DNA of 64,000 nt, taken from the NCBI GenBank assembly GCA_964023205.1, contig OZ026839.1, positions 18,630,386-18,694,385 of the forward strand, written 5' to 3'. Shown one piece after another: positions 1 through 11,797 of this stretch; the stretch's first letter is position 1, and every line of letters starts with the position of its first letter. This DNA comes from Lutraria lutraria (Eukaryota; Mollusca; Bivalvia; Venerida; Mactridae). The notes below the pieces were generated by a model. The model ran no database searches, was not told the DNA's origin, and saw nothing but the letters and a program-made list of their open reading frames with translations. The translations under genes and the position numbers were made by a program.

Positions 1-341
1 TTGTCTAGTGGACCTCTACCAAGTTTGTTCAAATTATTGCTTTAGGGTCAAAATTGGCCCCGCCCCGGGGATCACTTGATTTATATATATAAGGCTTATG
101 TAGGAAAATTTAAAAAATCTTTTCCGAAACCACAAGGCCTAGAGTTAAGATATTTTGTATGTAGTATTGTCTAGCAGACCTCTTCTAAATTTGTTCATAT
201 TATGGCCCTAGGGTAAAAATTGGCCCTGACCTTAGGGTCACTTGATTTTACTTGGACTCGTGTAGAAATATTTTAACAATGTTTGTCTCCAAATGACCTT
301 TTTTCCTGGTGAGCATTTATAGGGCCATCATGGCCCTCTTG
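1..341 (+). mobile_element. Family A element, 3' part (A1)
   Basis: The 5' end lies outside the window. It carries the family A core units (GGTATGTAGCATTGTCTAG, then CAAATTATTGC.CTAGGGTC) and ends in the hairpin GGGCCATCATGGCCC followed by TCTTG. It abuts a coding remnant of a DDE transposase at 342-424, so it is the third family A insertion in that gene. No coding capacity seen. Confidence 0.8.
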
Positions 342-424
342 TTTGCTATTAGAATAGCTTTCTCAATCTTCTTAAGTTCTCTTTCTTCTTTGTTTCTCCG
401 TATTCTCTCCTCTTTCTCTTTTTT
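342..424 (-). pseudogene. Transposase C-terminal tail, fragment 3
   Basis: Read on the minus strand this stretch encodes a highly charged Lys/Glu/Arg segment (for example KKIEKAILIA near its end), typical of the C-terminal tails of pogo/Tigger-type proteins. It lies between two family A elements and is in frame with fragments 2 and 1 if each insertion is assumed to have added two T. The true stop codon is not in the window or is hidden beyond A1. Seen: the open frame and charged composition. Inferred: membership in the transposase gene at 2841-4698. Confidence 0.6.
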
Positions 425-1972
425 AGCTCACCAGAGCACGAATGTGCTCAAGGTGAGCTTTTGTGATCGCCCTGCGTCCATCGTGTGCCGTGCGTCATTA
501 CGTGGCGTCCATGTTTACTTAAAACAACATCTCCTCCTACACCGCTATGCCGATTGCAACCAAACTTTGCTGGAATGATCCTTGGGTGGTCCCCTTTCAA
601 AGTTGTTCAAAAAATTAAATTTCATTAAAAACTCTGGTTGCTATGGCAACAAATAGAAAAAACTATAAAAATCTTCTTGTCCGAAACCACAGGGCATAGA
701 GCTGAGATATTTGGTATGTAGCATTGTCTAATGGAACTCTACAAAGTTTGTTCAAATTATTCCCCTGGGGTCAAAATTGGCTCCGCCCCGGGGGTAACTT
801 GATTTTACATAGACTTATATAGGAAATTTAAAAAATCTTCTTGTCAAAAACTACAATGCCTAGAGCTTTGGTATTTGGTGTATAGCATAGTCTAGTGGAC
901 CTCTACCAAGTTTGTTCAAATTATTGCCCAAGGGTTAAAATTGGCCCCGCCCCGGGGGTCACTTGATTTATATAGGCTTATGTAGGAAAATTTAAAAAAT
1001 CTTCTTCTCTGAAACCACAAGGCCTAGAGCTAAGATATTTGGTATGTAGCATTATCTAGTGGACCTCTACCAAGTTTGTTCAAATTATTGTCCTAGGGTC
1101 AAAATTGGCCCTGCCCTGTTTTTTTTCTATTTTATATAGGAAAATTTAAAAAATCTTCTCCGAAACCACAAGGCCTAGAGCTAAGATATTTGGTATGTAG
1201 CATTGTCTAGTGGACCTCTACCAAGTTTGTTCAAATTATTGCCCTAGGGTCAAAATTGGCCCTGCCCTGGTGTTTATTCTATTTTATATAGGAAAATTAA
1301 AAAAATCTTCTTCTCCGAAACCACAAGGCCTAGAGCTAAGATATTTGGTATGTAGCATTTTCTAGTGGACCTCTACCAAGTTTATTCAAATTATTGTCCT
1401 AGGGTCAAAATTGGCCTCGCCTCGGGGGTCACTTGATTTACATAGACTTATATAGGAAAATTTAAAAAATCTTCTTCTCCGAAACCACAAGGCCTAGAGC
1501 TAAGATATTTGGTATGTAGCATTGTCTAGTGGACCTCTACCAAGTTTGTTCAAATTATTGCCCTAGGGTCAAAATTGGCCCCGCCCCGGGGGTCACTTGA
1601 TTTATATAGACTTATATATGAAAAATTAAAAAATCTCCGAAACTGCAAGGCCTAGAGCTTAGATATTTTGTATGTGGCATTGTCTAATGGACCTCTACCA
1701 AGTTTGTTCAAATTATGGCCCGGGGTCAAAATTAGCCCTGCCCTGGGGTTTATTCTATTTTATATAGGAACATTTTTTAAAATCTTCTCCGAAACCACAA
1801 GGCCTAGAGCTAAGATATTTGGTATCTAGCTTTGTCTAAAAGACCTCTTTTAAAAACGGCCCAGATGGGTCACTTGATCTTACTTGGACTCGTATAGAAA
1901 ACTTCAACAATGTTAATCTCCAAATGACCTTTTCTCCTGGTGAGCATTTATAGGGCCATCATGGCCCTCTTG
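425..1972 (+). mobile_element. Family A element (A2), full length
   Basis: It starts with the palindrome AGCTCACC-AGAGCAC...GTGCTC-AAGGTGAGCT, continues with TTTGTGATCGCCCTGCGTCC, and then has about ten degenerate tandem units of 145-170 bp (GAAACCACAAGGCCTAGAGC, GTGGACCTCTACCAAGTTTG, CCCGCCCCGGGGGTCACTTG). It ends at hairpin GGGCCATCATGGCCC plus TCTTG. Flanks are T6 on the left and T2 on the right. The architecture fits Helentron-like non-autonomous elements; no protein is encoded. It interrupts the transposase tail. Confidence 0.85.
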
Positions 1973-2043
1973 TTCTGCTTTTCTTTCTCAATCAATTCAT
2001 TTTCAACTTCTTGTGAAGTAAGTGTGCGGGCCTTTTTCTTTTT
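1973..2043 (-). pseudogene. Transposase C-terminal tail, fragment 2
   Basis: On the minus strand this 71-base island between A2 and A3 reads as a charged segment containing RTLTSQEVENELIEKEKQ. An LTS-E motif followed by a Lys/Glu-rich helix is what I know from the end of Tigger-like transposases. Joined to fragment 1 after removing A3 and two T, the frame stays open. Evidence is the frame and composition only. Confidence 0.6.
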
Positions 2044-2840
2044 AGCTCACCAGAGCACGAATGTGCTCAGGGTGAGCTTTTGTGATCGCCCTGCGTCCAT
2101 CGTGCGTCGTTCGTCGTGAAGCGGCGTCAACTTTTACTTAAAACAACATCTCCTCCTACACCACTATTCCGATTGCAACCAAACTTTGCTGAAATGATCC
2201 TTGGGTGGTCCCCTTTCAAAATTGTTCAAAAAATTAAATTTCATTAAAAACTGGTTGCTATGGCAACAAATAGAAAAAACTTAAAAAATCTTCTTGTCTG
2301 AAACCACAGGGCATAGAGCTGAGATATTTGGTATGTAGCATTGTCTGATGGAACTCTACAAAGTTTGTTCAAATTATTCCCCTGGGGTCAAAATTGGCTC
2401 CGCCCCGGGGGTAACTTGATTTTACATAGACTTATATAGGAAATTTGAAAAATCTTCTTCTCCTAAACCACAAGGCCTAGAGCTAAGATATTTGGTATGT
2501 AGCATTGTCTAGTGGACCTCTACCAAGTTTGTTCAAATTATTGCTTTAGGGTCAAAATTGGCCCCGCCCTAGGGATCACTTGATTTATATAGGCTTATGT
2601 AGGAAAATTTAAAAAATCTTTTCCGAAACCACAAGGCCTAGAGTTAAGATATTTTGTATATAGTATTGTCTAGCAGACCTCTTCCAAATTTGTTCATATT
2701 ATGGCCCTAGGGTAAAAATTGGCCCTGACCTTAGGGTCACTTGATTTTACTTGGACTCGTGTAGAAATATTTTAACAATGTTCGTCTCCAAATGACCTTT
2801 TTTCCTGGTGAGCATTTATAGGGCCATCATGGCCCTCTTG
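2044..2840 (+). mobile_element. Family A element (A3), short copy
   Basis: It has the same 5' palindrome and 3' GGGCCATCATGGCCC-TCTTG end as A2, but only about four core units, so unit number varies between copies. It is flanked by T5 and T1 and inserted in an A-rich Lys-coding stretch of the transposase gene (minus strand). Its 3' hairpin supplies the accidental stop codon at 2816-2818 for the readthrough frame. Confidence 0.85.
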
Positions 2841-4698
2841 TCTTTCTTATCTGACGACTTATGTTTGGATTCAAATGATGGAGTAATGAGAATGTCAGCC
2901 AAATCTTCCGATATGAGCCCCGCCTTAACCAGTGGATGTACCTTAACGTTGTCAGGGAGTGAAGATACTTGTTTTATGTCATAGGCTTGTAGCTCGTTTT
3001 CACAATTCTCTGTACATACAGCTTTCGTAGCAGTAAGTTTTTGTTTGTTGATGTTTCAATGTTGACTATTTTATGCTTTAAATCCCTCCATGTCTGGTAA
3101 ATGTTATCTTCTGGTAGATATATATCAAAATTCAAACATTCGTCGTATTTTCTCTTCTTTCTTGGCGTTAGGGCACACTCAACTGCAGCAAGTGCCAATT
3201 CTGGTGGACACACAGCACCCGATTCTATCTCATTACCATATGTAATGTCAATTTTGTCAATGAAGTTGTTCTCTTGGTTAGTGCTTAGGTTAAGAATACC
3301 ATTATCTCCGACAATAAAAGTAAGGTTATCAAATATCACATCACTGTTCTCAGAGGGCAGTTTTGACAATGATGTATCGGGATAAGAATCCTCGTTTACT
3401 TGCGATCCACTGGCCATTGGTTTTCGGCTAGATGATGCTAATGGTTCATTTTGTTGGAAGGTCATGCTGTTGTCCTGTGAACCTACAGAAAGATCAATGT
3501 CTTCCTCATTAACTATGTCACATGACCATAGAAGAAGGCATTTGTCAACAGCATTGGGATTAAAGGGATAGATTCCACATTTCCGGAATCCTTCAGAGAT
3601 ACAACGCATTGTAAATGTGTTTTCACATATTATTTTGAACATGGATGTTATGTTCTTTTTGGACACCCATAAATTTGATTCGATAAGCTTAGCCTTACTC
3701 ATTATACTGGCTGCCTCTATCTTCAATTTTCGGTAGACTGCGACATTCAAAGGCTGTGTTATATGGGTGGTTTTAGGTGGGAGACACAACAGAATTACAT
3801 CGTTCGCTATGGCACACCGGATGAGTGGACAACTAATATGGGAAGAAGCGCCATCTTGTATGAGCAATAAGGGACGTTCAGATGGTGCAAACTTCAAAAA
3901 GGTTTTCTCGAACCACTGGAAATATAACTGGCTGTCCATGAATCCCGTTTCTGATGTTGCGTATGTGGTGTTAACTGGGCCCTTCTTGTGGTATGCTCCT
4001 CCAGGAAAACTTTTTGTGAATATCACCATTGGTGGTATTGAATCACCTGCAGCGCTAACACAACAATGAACTGTTATATGCTCATTGGTGGCAGCAGCAA
4101 CAGAATGTGCATGTTTCTGACTACAAGGCACTACAACCCTCTGACCAGCCGATTTATTCAAGTTAATTGCGGCTTCGTCACAATTAAATATCAGATGTGG
4201 TCTTTCATGTAGGTTATTGGCGTCAAGAGTATCCTTAAGGATAGCAAAGTACTCTCGAAGGGAATATACATTACCCATTGAAGCCTGACCGCACTCAAGG
4301 GAGTCGGGTCTACGGAGACGAAGTTCGGGATGTCTTTTCTTAGATGGTCCCGTTTTCTTGAAACTGCAAGGTTTTCCTCTTTCTTTTGCAATACACCATG
4401 CAAATCCTATTATCTGGTTGATTGTTAAAGGATAACCGCGTTTCGCCATATATTCAATATATTGCACGAGACTAGTTTCATCATTGTCTGCTAGAGTGGT
4501 TTGATGACCCCATTTTGCTTTCAAATCGACCCTGCCATTCACTCAGTCAGAAAGAGACATTCTCGGTACCCCATACTTCTTTGCTGCTGCAGATATAGAC
4601 AAACGACCATTTTTGACGGACTTGTATGCTAACATCATAGTTTCCTGTGACCATTTCCTACCTTTTGATTTTACTGGCTTTGAACTTCCTTCGTCCAT
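2841..4698 (-). pseudogene. pogo/Tigger-type DDE transposase, broken
   Basis: ATG at 4698 opens a helix-turn-helix region (AAAKKYGVPRMSL, residues about 35-47, pipsqueak-like). Codon 52 is TGA (4543-4545) where the family would have Arg, a CGA-to-TGA change. The frame then runs 522 codons to 2974: a CENP-B-like DNA-binding part and a DDE_1 nuclease domain. Catalytic Asp are seen in NCDEAAI (residue 122 of the 522) and LLIQDGASSH (230). The third acidic residue, expected in QPLD, is Asn here (QPLNVAV, residue 266, AAT at 3745-3747), giving DD36N. Near 3040 a one-base frameshift moves the reading to another frame, which continues about 65 codons through ISEDLADILITPSFESK to 2841, where family A insertions split the tail. 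So it has a nonsense codon, a frameshift, a catalytic substitution and three insertions: not an active gene. Family role: cut-and-paste transposition at TA with CAGT-type ends. Terminal repeats were not found. Confidence 0.88.
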
Positions 4699-5608
4699 GT
4701 CTGAAAAGTTTTACTGTTTACAATTGTGCTTTTACTGTTGTAACGTTATGTTAATAAATGGTTACAATAGCGTTTCAGTTAAATTTAAAACGAAAGACTC
4801 ATGCATCAGTTTGCTTGACGATCCTTTAGGCTCAGTAAGGAGAGTCGGATTCACGAGTTCGAAACCTGGGCGCGGCACATATTCTCTTTGAAGATTTGTT
4901 GAAATACATAATGCACACTAAGGTTATTTGCCACTTGGATGATGCATGTACATGAAAAAATGGACAGTTTCTTGAGCAGCAAAGAAATCAGTACTGGTAC
5001 AGAATCCAGGAACAGTCTTTAACTGTTCACCGGTCAGTAATTATAATACTGACTGTTCACAACAGACGTAAATTCGAGTATAAATTCTTCATTGTATAGA
5101 GAGAAATGAAACGTGGACATCAAGTATATTCGTATGTGAATGCGTGCCTTTGTGTATGTATGTTATAATTAGTCTTGGAACACGTACATTTATGACCTCG
5201 TTACGTATAAGTTACATCGCTATGCTACATCTTTTCCGGGATGAAATTTGCCATGCACTAAGGTCTGCAGGTTTTTTATTCCTGACTAGCCTCAATTAAT
5301 TAGGTCAATGTTGTCGTGCTAAGAGACTAACATGATTTAGAGGTCAGCATGTCAGGCAGGCAGGCAGACAGGCGGGACGGTAGTAATATATGCTTTAACA
5401 ACGTTTATCATACATTTTTTAAAACATATCAAGATCTTTTGTCATTTGAACATTCACTGCTTTTATTACACAATAACGACTGATTGCTTATGTTATTGTC
5501 AGTTTGCAGGGGTGGATTTACACAAGGAATGATAACACAAGCCATGAAGCAATAACTCAACATAAACATGTTCTTGTAAAAGATAATGTTGTTTATTTAC
5601 TTAACATG
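4699..5608. other. No gene recognised
   Basis: AT-rich sequence next to the transposase start. A tRNA-like B box (ACGAGTTCGAAACC at about 4852-4865) and a short CAGG tract (5346-5375) are the only patterns seen. The other end of the transposase element should lie here or beyond, but I could not identify its terminal repeat. Confidence 0.4.
5592..5597 (-). terminator. Polyadenylation signal AATAAA
   Basis: TTTATT on the plus strand reads AATAAA on the minus strand, 12 bases downstream of the stop of the HIRAN-like exon at 5609-6001. The spacing is short but compatible with a 3' end of that gene. Confidence 0.4.
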
Positions 5609-6001
5609 TTAGAATATCAGGTGTACAACATCCAAGCATTTCAATAGTTCTTTCATTACGACTTGTTTGTCTTCAGGTTCTCGTAATCCTATGCTAATAT
5701 TTTGCATAGGTCCTGTCCTTCTTGAAAACCTTTCCACTGAACCTTTTGCACGGACGTAGTAATGCCCTATTTTAATGTTCTGACTCAAAACTTGGCTTAT
5801 TTTCTTAGCATCATCACGCCTCAGATTAGCAACTTTCTTTGTACATTGTTGATCTTGATAAGTTGATATATAGCAACAGCAAACTGGTCATGTATGTTTG
5901 ATTCCTTTCTACAATAATACAGTGGTCCCACTACCAGTTTTCGCGTACCATAATGGTGCATGCCAACACTATACAAATTACGAATTAATACGTTTTTCAT
6001 T
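5609..6001 (-). pseudogene. HIRAN-like domain, 3'-terminal exon with one frameshift
   Basis: The exon follows a good minus-strand acceptor (TTGTTTTATTTTTCAG). Its first frame gives GMHHYGTRKLVVGP and ESNIHDQFAVAIY, matching the HIRAN pattern (N-x-x-D-x-x-A-V-A) known from DNA-repair and chromatin proteins and from many uncharacterised invertebrate proteins. After an ATATAT stretch near 5850 the frame shifts by one base, and a second frame continues KKVANLRRDDAKKISQVL ... KGSVERFSRRTGPMQ to a TAA at 5609-5611. AATAAA follows. Both halves look like one domain, so I read it as a terminal exon broken by a slip in the AT repeat; a sequencing or assembly error there would restore it. Upstream exons were not found. 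Function of the whole protein is unknown. Confidence 0.5.
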
Positions 6002-7385
6002 CTGAAAAATAAAACAATAACGTTACAATTAGTCATGTTGAATTAGTTCTTAGTGGTCTTAATACGCATAATACTGTGACAGTCTACGCAATGTGAGACT
6101 AGTAGATCAACAGTTATTATATGCAAGTGGGGACAAAAATCTGTTTATCAATAAAAAATATTGATGTGGTGATCCCATATATTATCAGATAAAAATTTGG
6201 ACAAATTAAAACATTTATTAATTAAGTAACGTTATTTCATTAACAACTAAATAAGTTAATATAAATGTTGTTATAGAACCGCATTAAATAGGTTGTTTAC
6301 CTTTAAAACGCATTGACTTAGCTTTTTATGATTCTGTCATGTATATAAAGTAGGAATGTAGAGTCGTCACTATGTGCCTTGAGTCGTCAATTCTTTCAGA
6401 ACGTTATCACTTAAAAAAATGGGCCACCAAGTGATTCAAGGGACGTAATTCTATTTAGACAGATTGTTCTAGAAAAACAGCACGTGGTTACAATATTCAT
6501 CAAGCGTCTCGTTAATCGAGAACGACATTTCGCCCGTCTGCATCAAATAAATTATCGATCGTCGTCTGGGCGGCCGATTAGACGTGTATATAAGGCATGT
6601 TTTCTATGGTTGTTTACCTCGAAATTGAAACGTACCGAGAAAATGCATTAAACCTATGATAATCTACATTTGTTTACCTTTAAAAAATACGCGCCTTGAA
6701 ACTTCTAAATCACGTGAGCAAGAGAGAATGACTCCGAATAAAAAACGACGACTTAAAGACACTGACGAGTTAAGGTTGTTTTACGTTATAAATCCAACCA
6801 ATCATGGTAAAACTTTCTTAAAAGTCTTAATTAACTGCATCACAAACAATCTGGATTCGACCAACCTATCTTCGTCTATCGTTCGTATCACGAAAATACA
6901 CGACTATGCATATTTAAGAGTGTAAATTTAACCCAACCACCAAATTTTCCCTTGGATTGATGCAATTCACTTCCTCTGTTACCTCAGCCACCGTTAATGT
7001 ATTAGATGTATAATGCATTACCTCCATTCTGAAGAGTACTCAAGTTCATGAATTTTACGTACAATTGACAGATTCCCCAAGAGTCATAGGTTCAAACCCC
7101 ACTGGGACCATATTTTTTCCCTTTTTTTTAGTTTTTAGGTATTGTTTTGTACTTTAAACATGAATTTACACAATAATATAAAGGAAAATATTTATTCCAT
7201 AATATTTTGTTTAGATTACAGGAATTTATACATCGTTAATTAACGAAAATCTAGTAACCATGGATTTCTGACACACATCTTTTTCAAAACCGGATGGTAA
7301 AACTTTTTAAAATTTGCTATAGACATTATACACAAATAGTAGTTTATTTTGAGAAAATTTCAGTTGTTCCTGCGCTTTAGTTTTT
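6002..7385. other. No gene recognised
   Basis: AT-rich non-coding sequence. A tRNA-like B box (GGTTCAAACCC) with TGGGACCA lies near 7090-7108 and may be the tail of an old tRNA-derived SINE, but no matching A box or stem was convincing. An 89-codon open frame at 6656-6925 shows no recognisable domain. Confidence 0.35.
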
Positions 7386-8227
7386 AGCTCACCTGATTCA
7401 TCAGGTGAGCTGTTAGGATCGGTGAATGTCTGGCGTCCGGCCACAATTAGTTTGTTTACACTCTAGCAACTGCAGCTCTTAACGAATCATGATTAAACTT
7501 ACTCACAATGTATATGGCCACAATGTCTCGGCTAAGTTCGATTATGGGCAAAATCGGACAATAACTTCTAGAGTTATGGGCCCTTGACTTAGAAAATTTG
7601 CTATATTTGAGTTTGTTTACACTCTAGCGCATTCATTTATTCACCAGTCCTAATTATATTTTCAGTAAAAGTGTATAACCAAAAGATCTTGGACAACTTC
7701 GATTATGGGAGGAATCGGACCAGAACTTCAAGAGTTATGGGCCCTTGACTTTGAAAATTTGCTATATTTTAGCTTGTTTACACTCTAGCATCTTCATTTA
7801 TACACCGATCCTAATAATATTTTCAGTAAATGAGTATAACCAAAAGATCTTGGTCAAGTTAGATTATGGGCGGAATCGGACCACATCTTCAAGAGTTATG
7901 GGCCCTTGACTTAGCAAATTTGCTTTATTTTAGCTTGTTTACACTCTAGCGCCTTCATTTATTAACCGATCCTAATCATATTTACAATGAATGTGTATGA
8001 CCTTATGGTTTTGGACAAGTTATGTTATGGGTGGAATCGGACCACAACCAAAATTAGAAAATTTGCTACGTTTTAGCTTGTTTAACAGTATTATACCTTC
8101 ATTGTTGGTTTTGATCTCAAAATCTACTTAAAAATGATTTTTTACGAGATGGAATCTATATTACCTGGTCATTAATTATTGGCCTTTGTTCTCAGGTGAG
8201 CGATAAAGGGCCAATGTTACCCTCTTG
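7386..8227 (+). mobile_element. Family B element (B1), full length
   Basis: The 5' palindrome is AGCTCACCTGATTCATCAGGTGAGCT. The core has four to five degenerate units carrying TTTGTTTACACTCTAGCGCC, GAGTTATGGGCCCTTGACTT and AAAATTTGCTATATTT. The 3' end is TCAGGTGAGCGATAAAGGGCC, a decayed hairpin, then CTCTTG. It is flanked by T5 and T3. It supplies the empty TA site (AACAGTATTATACC, about 8086-8099) used to date element P3. No coding capacity. Confidence 0.85.
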
Positions 8228-8827
8228 TTTCATTTTTAATAAAAAAGGTAACTTTATAAATATCTATAGAAAAATATGTTTTTTTTAATTTGGGTAAGTT
8301 AGCATGTGTCAGTATTTTAATTGTGGAGTAATTACATAATAAGCAGAAACCGGTTTATGTATATGAAATATTTGAAATCACTTTTGTATTCGCAATGTCA
8401 TACAATAAAATGTATAAATGAAATACAAAAAAGAGAAATACACAAGAGAACAAATACATTCCTTTTTTCCCTTTTCTCTTTGTGGTAATTAAAAAAGAAA
8501 GTGCCATTGGCTGAGTTCTAACCACCCACATGTGCTTCATTTTGTAAAATGTCATGTATGTACATGCCACCTTATCCATTACACCATGACTCTGATTCAC
8601 GTGAATGACACTTTACTACGGATTTAAAATGATTTCGGCAATCATTTTACAGTTATTACCTTTACAATGGTATCGTCCAATATTCGACCTTGACTATATG
8701 AAAATTGAACTATATACATGAAGAAAATAATAATTATAATAAAAAAAATCACAACAGTGTCAACGTTCACATGGGTTGGTCTCGATTAGGCCCAGGCCCT
8801 TTTTGGTCCACCTTTTTGTGCCTTATT
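8228..8827. other. No gene recognised
   Basis: Low-complexity AT-rich sequence between two Helentron-like elements. No splice-bounded coding segment or repeat was recognised. Confidence 0.35.
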
Positions 8828-11797
8828 ATACCCCCACTACCATTGGTAGGGGGGGCTATATAGGAGTAGTCACTTTGTTGGTCGGTCGGTCGGTCTGTCC
8901 CAAAGTTTGTCCATGCTGTAGCTTCTCTATGGATAGAAGGATTTTTAGCTCACCAGAGCACGAATGTGCTCAAGGTGAGCTTTTGTGATCGCCCTGCGTC
9001 CATCGTGCGTCGTTACGTTGAGTCCATGTTTACTTAAAACAACATCTCCTCCTACACTGCTATGCCCATTGCAACCAAACTTAGCTGGAATGATCCTTGG
9101 GTGGTCCCCTTTCAAAGTTGTTCAAAAAATTAAATTTCATTAAAAACTCTGGTTGCTATGGCAACAAATAGAAAAAACTATAAAAATCTTCTTGTCCGAA
9201 ACCACAGGGCATAGAGCTAAGATATTTGGTATGTAGCATTGTCTAATGGAACTCTACAAAGTTTGTTCAGATTATTCCCCTGGGGTCAAAATTGGCTCCG
9301 CCCCGGGGGTAACTTGATTTTACATAGACTTATATAGGAAATTTAAAAAATCTTCTTGTCAAAAACTACAATGCCTAGAGCTTTGATATTTGGTGTGTAG
9401 CATAGTCCAGTGGACCTCTACCAAGTTTGTTCAAATTATTGCCCTAGGGTCAAAATTGGCCCCGTCCCGGGGGTCACTTGATTTATATAGACTTATACAG
9501 GAAAATTTAAAAAATCTTCTTCTCCGAAACCGCAAGGCCTAGAGCTTAGATATTTTGTATGTGGCATTGACTAGTGGACCTCTACCAAGTTTGTTGAAAT
9601 TATGGCCCCGGGGTCAAAATTGGCCCTGCCCTGGGGTTTATTCTAGTTTATATAGGAAAATTGGAAAAATCTTCTTCTCCGAAACCACAAGGCCTAGAGC
9701 TAAGATATTTGGCATATAACATTGTCCAGTGGACCTCTACCAAGTTTGTTCAAATTATTGCCCTAGGGTCAAAATTGGCCCCGCCCCGGGGGTCACTTGA
9801 TTTATATAGACTTATATAGGAAAATTTAAAAAATCTTCTTCTCCGAAACTGCAAGGCCTAGAGCTTAGATATTTTGTATGTGGCATTGTCTAGTGGACCT
9901 CTACCAAGTTTGTTGAAATTATGGCCCCGGGGTCAAAATTAGCCCTGCCCTGGGGTTTATTCTATTTTAAATAAGAAAATTTAAAAAATCTTCTCCGAAA
10001 CCACAAGGCCTAGAGCTAAGATATTTGGTATGTAGCATTATCTAGTGGACCTCTACCAAGTTTGTTCAAATTATTGTCCTAGGGTCAAAATTGGCCCTGC
10101 CCTGGGGTTTATTCTATTTTATATAGGAAAATTTTAAAAATCTTCTTCTCCAAAACCACCAGGCCTAGAGCTAAGATATTTGGTATGTAGCATTGTCTAG
10201 TGGACCTCTACCAAGTTTGTTCAAATTATTGCCCTAGGGTCAAAATTGGCCCCGCCCCGGGGGTCACTTGATTTATATAGACTTGTATAGGAAAAATTTA
10301 AAAATCTTCACCGAAACTGCAAGGCCTAGAGCTTAGATATTTTGTATGTGGCATTGTCTAGTGGACCTCTACCAAGTTTGTTCAAATTATGGCCCCGGGG
10401 TCAAAATTAGCCCTGCCCTGGGGTTTATTCTATTTTATATAGGAAAATTTTAAAAAATCTTCTTCTCCGAAACCACAAGGCCTAGAGCTAAGATATTTGG
10501 TATCTAGCTTTGTCTAATGGACCTCTTTTAAATCTGTTCATATAATGGCCATGGGATAAAAAACGGCCCAGATGGGTCACTTGATCTTACTTGGACTCGT
10601 ATAGAAAACTTCAACAATGTTAATCTCCAAATGACCTTTTCTCCTGGTGAGCATTTATAGGGCCATCATGGCCCTCTTGTTTAATTACTTGTTACATTTG
10701 TTCACCATCATGGGACGGTGTGTCATGCGAAAGAATTACGCCAATATCTCCAAGGTCACACTTGGAGTTCAAAGGTAAAAAATGGCCATAAATTAGTTTG
10801 TACGGGCCATAACTATGTCATTCATTGTGAGATTTTAAAATCACGTGGTACATTTGTTCACCATCATGGGCAGTGTCATGCGAAAGAATTACGTCAATAT
10901 CTCCAAGGTCAAGGTCACACTTGGAGTTCAAAGGTAAAAAATGGCCATAAATTAGCTTGTATGGGGCATAACTATGTCATTCATTGTGAGATTTTAAAAT
11001 CACGTGGTACATTTGTTCACCATCATGGGCAGTGTCATGCGAAAGAATTACGTCAATATCTCCAAGGTCAAGGTCACACTTAGAGTTCAAAGGTCATAAT
11101 TTTAATCTTCTTGGCGTGTCTGCTTTGTATCTTGGTCATTTATTGGAGGATTTTGAAATAACTTACTACAAATGTTCACCACCCCTAGACGATGTGTCAT
11201 GTGCAACTCCCATGGCTGTAGCTCCAAAGTCAAGGACATATATAGAGTTCAAAGCTCATAATTTTGGTCTGTTTTGCATGTCCGCTCTGTAACTTTGTCA
11301 TTCATGAGAGGATTTTGAAATAACTTACCACAAATTTTCACCACCACTTGACGATGTGTCGCGCGCAACTCCCATGGCTGTTGCTTCAAGGTCAAGGTCA
11401 CACTTAGAGTTCAAAGGTCATAATTTTGGTCTTTTTGCCGTGTCCGCTCTGTAATTTGTTATTCATTGGAGGATTTTCGAATAACGCTCCACAAATGATA
11501 ACCTCCACTAGATGACCTACACATAGAGGTTGAAGGTCAAAAATCGGTATTTTATTTTGTGTCTGCTCGGTAACTTTGTCATACATGGATGGATTTCAGA
11601 AATACTAAGTCTTGGCAGAAATGTTCACCAACATAATTATGATGGTGTGTCATGCATAAGACCAAGGGTAAAACTACCCCTCAGAAAAATTCAAGATAGC
11701 CAATAACATTTCAGAAAAATCTTTATTCCTCAGATTTTGAACATTCTGTGTCAAAGCGGTGTGTGGGGGTATTCATCACCTTCACTGATAGCTCTAG
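8828..11797 (+). mobile_element. Family F element (F1) split by A4
   Basis: It starts ATACCCCCACTACCATTGGT with a C5/G7 hairpin (ACCCCCAC..GTAGGGGGGG), then GGTCGGTCGGTCGGTCTGTCC. After A4 it resumes with about 150-bp units (ACATTTGTTCACCATCATGG, CAAGGTCAAGGTCACACTT) at 10680-11640 and ends GGGGGTATTCATCACC..GTGATAGCTCTAG plus TTT. The 3' end is shared with family E, so E and F are related. The units carry TCAAGGTCA at about 10907, 11064 and 11391. Confidence 0.7.
8947..10679 (+). mobile_element. Family A element (A4), inserted in F1
   Basis: A full-length copy with the AGCTCACCAGAGCACGAATG palindrome, about ten core units and the terminal GGGCCATCATGGCCC-TCTTG. It is flanked by T5 and T3. 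It is younger than F1, which it interrupts just after F1's GTCGGTC segment. Confidence 0.85.

Noticed and set aside
4820..4885. tRNA-like 3' half (ACGAGTTCGAAACCTGGGCG)
   Set aside because: Only the B box region fits; no acceptor, D arm or anticodon stem could be paired.
6656..6925. 89-codon open frame with KKRRLKDTDELRLF
   Set aside because: No domain, no supporting splice sites, and AT-rich composition like its surroundings.
10718..11292. Repeating open frames (121 and 86 codons) with unit CHAKELRQYLQG
   Set aside because: They follow the tandem core units of element F1; the repeat creates the repeated peptide. No start context, splice sites or domain.
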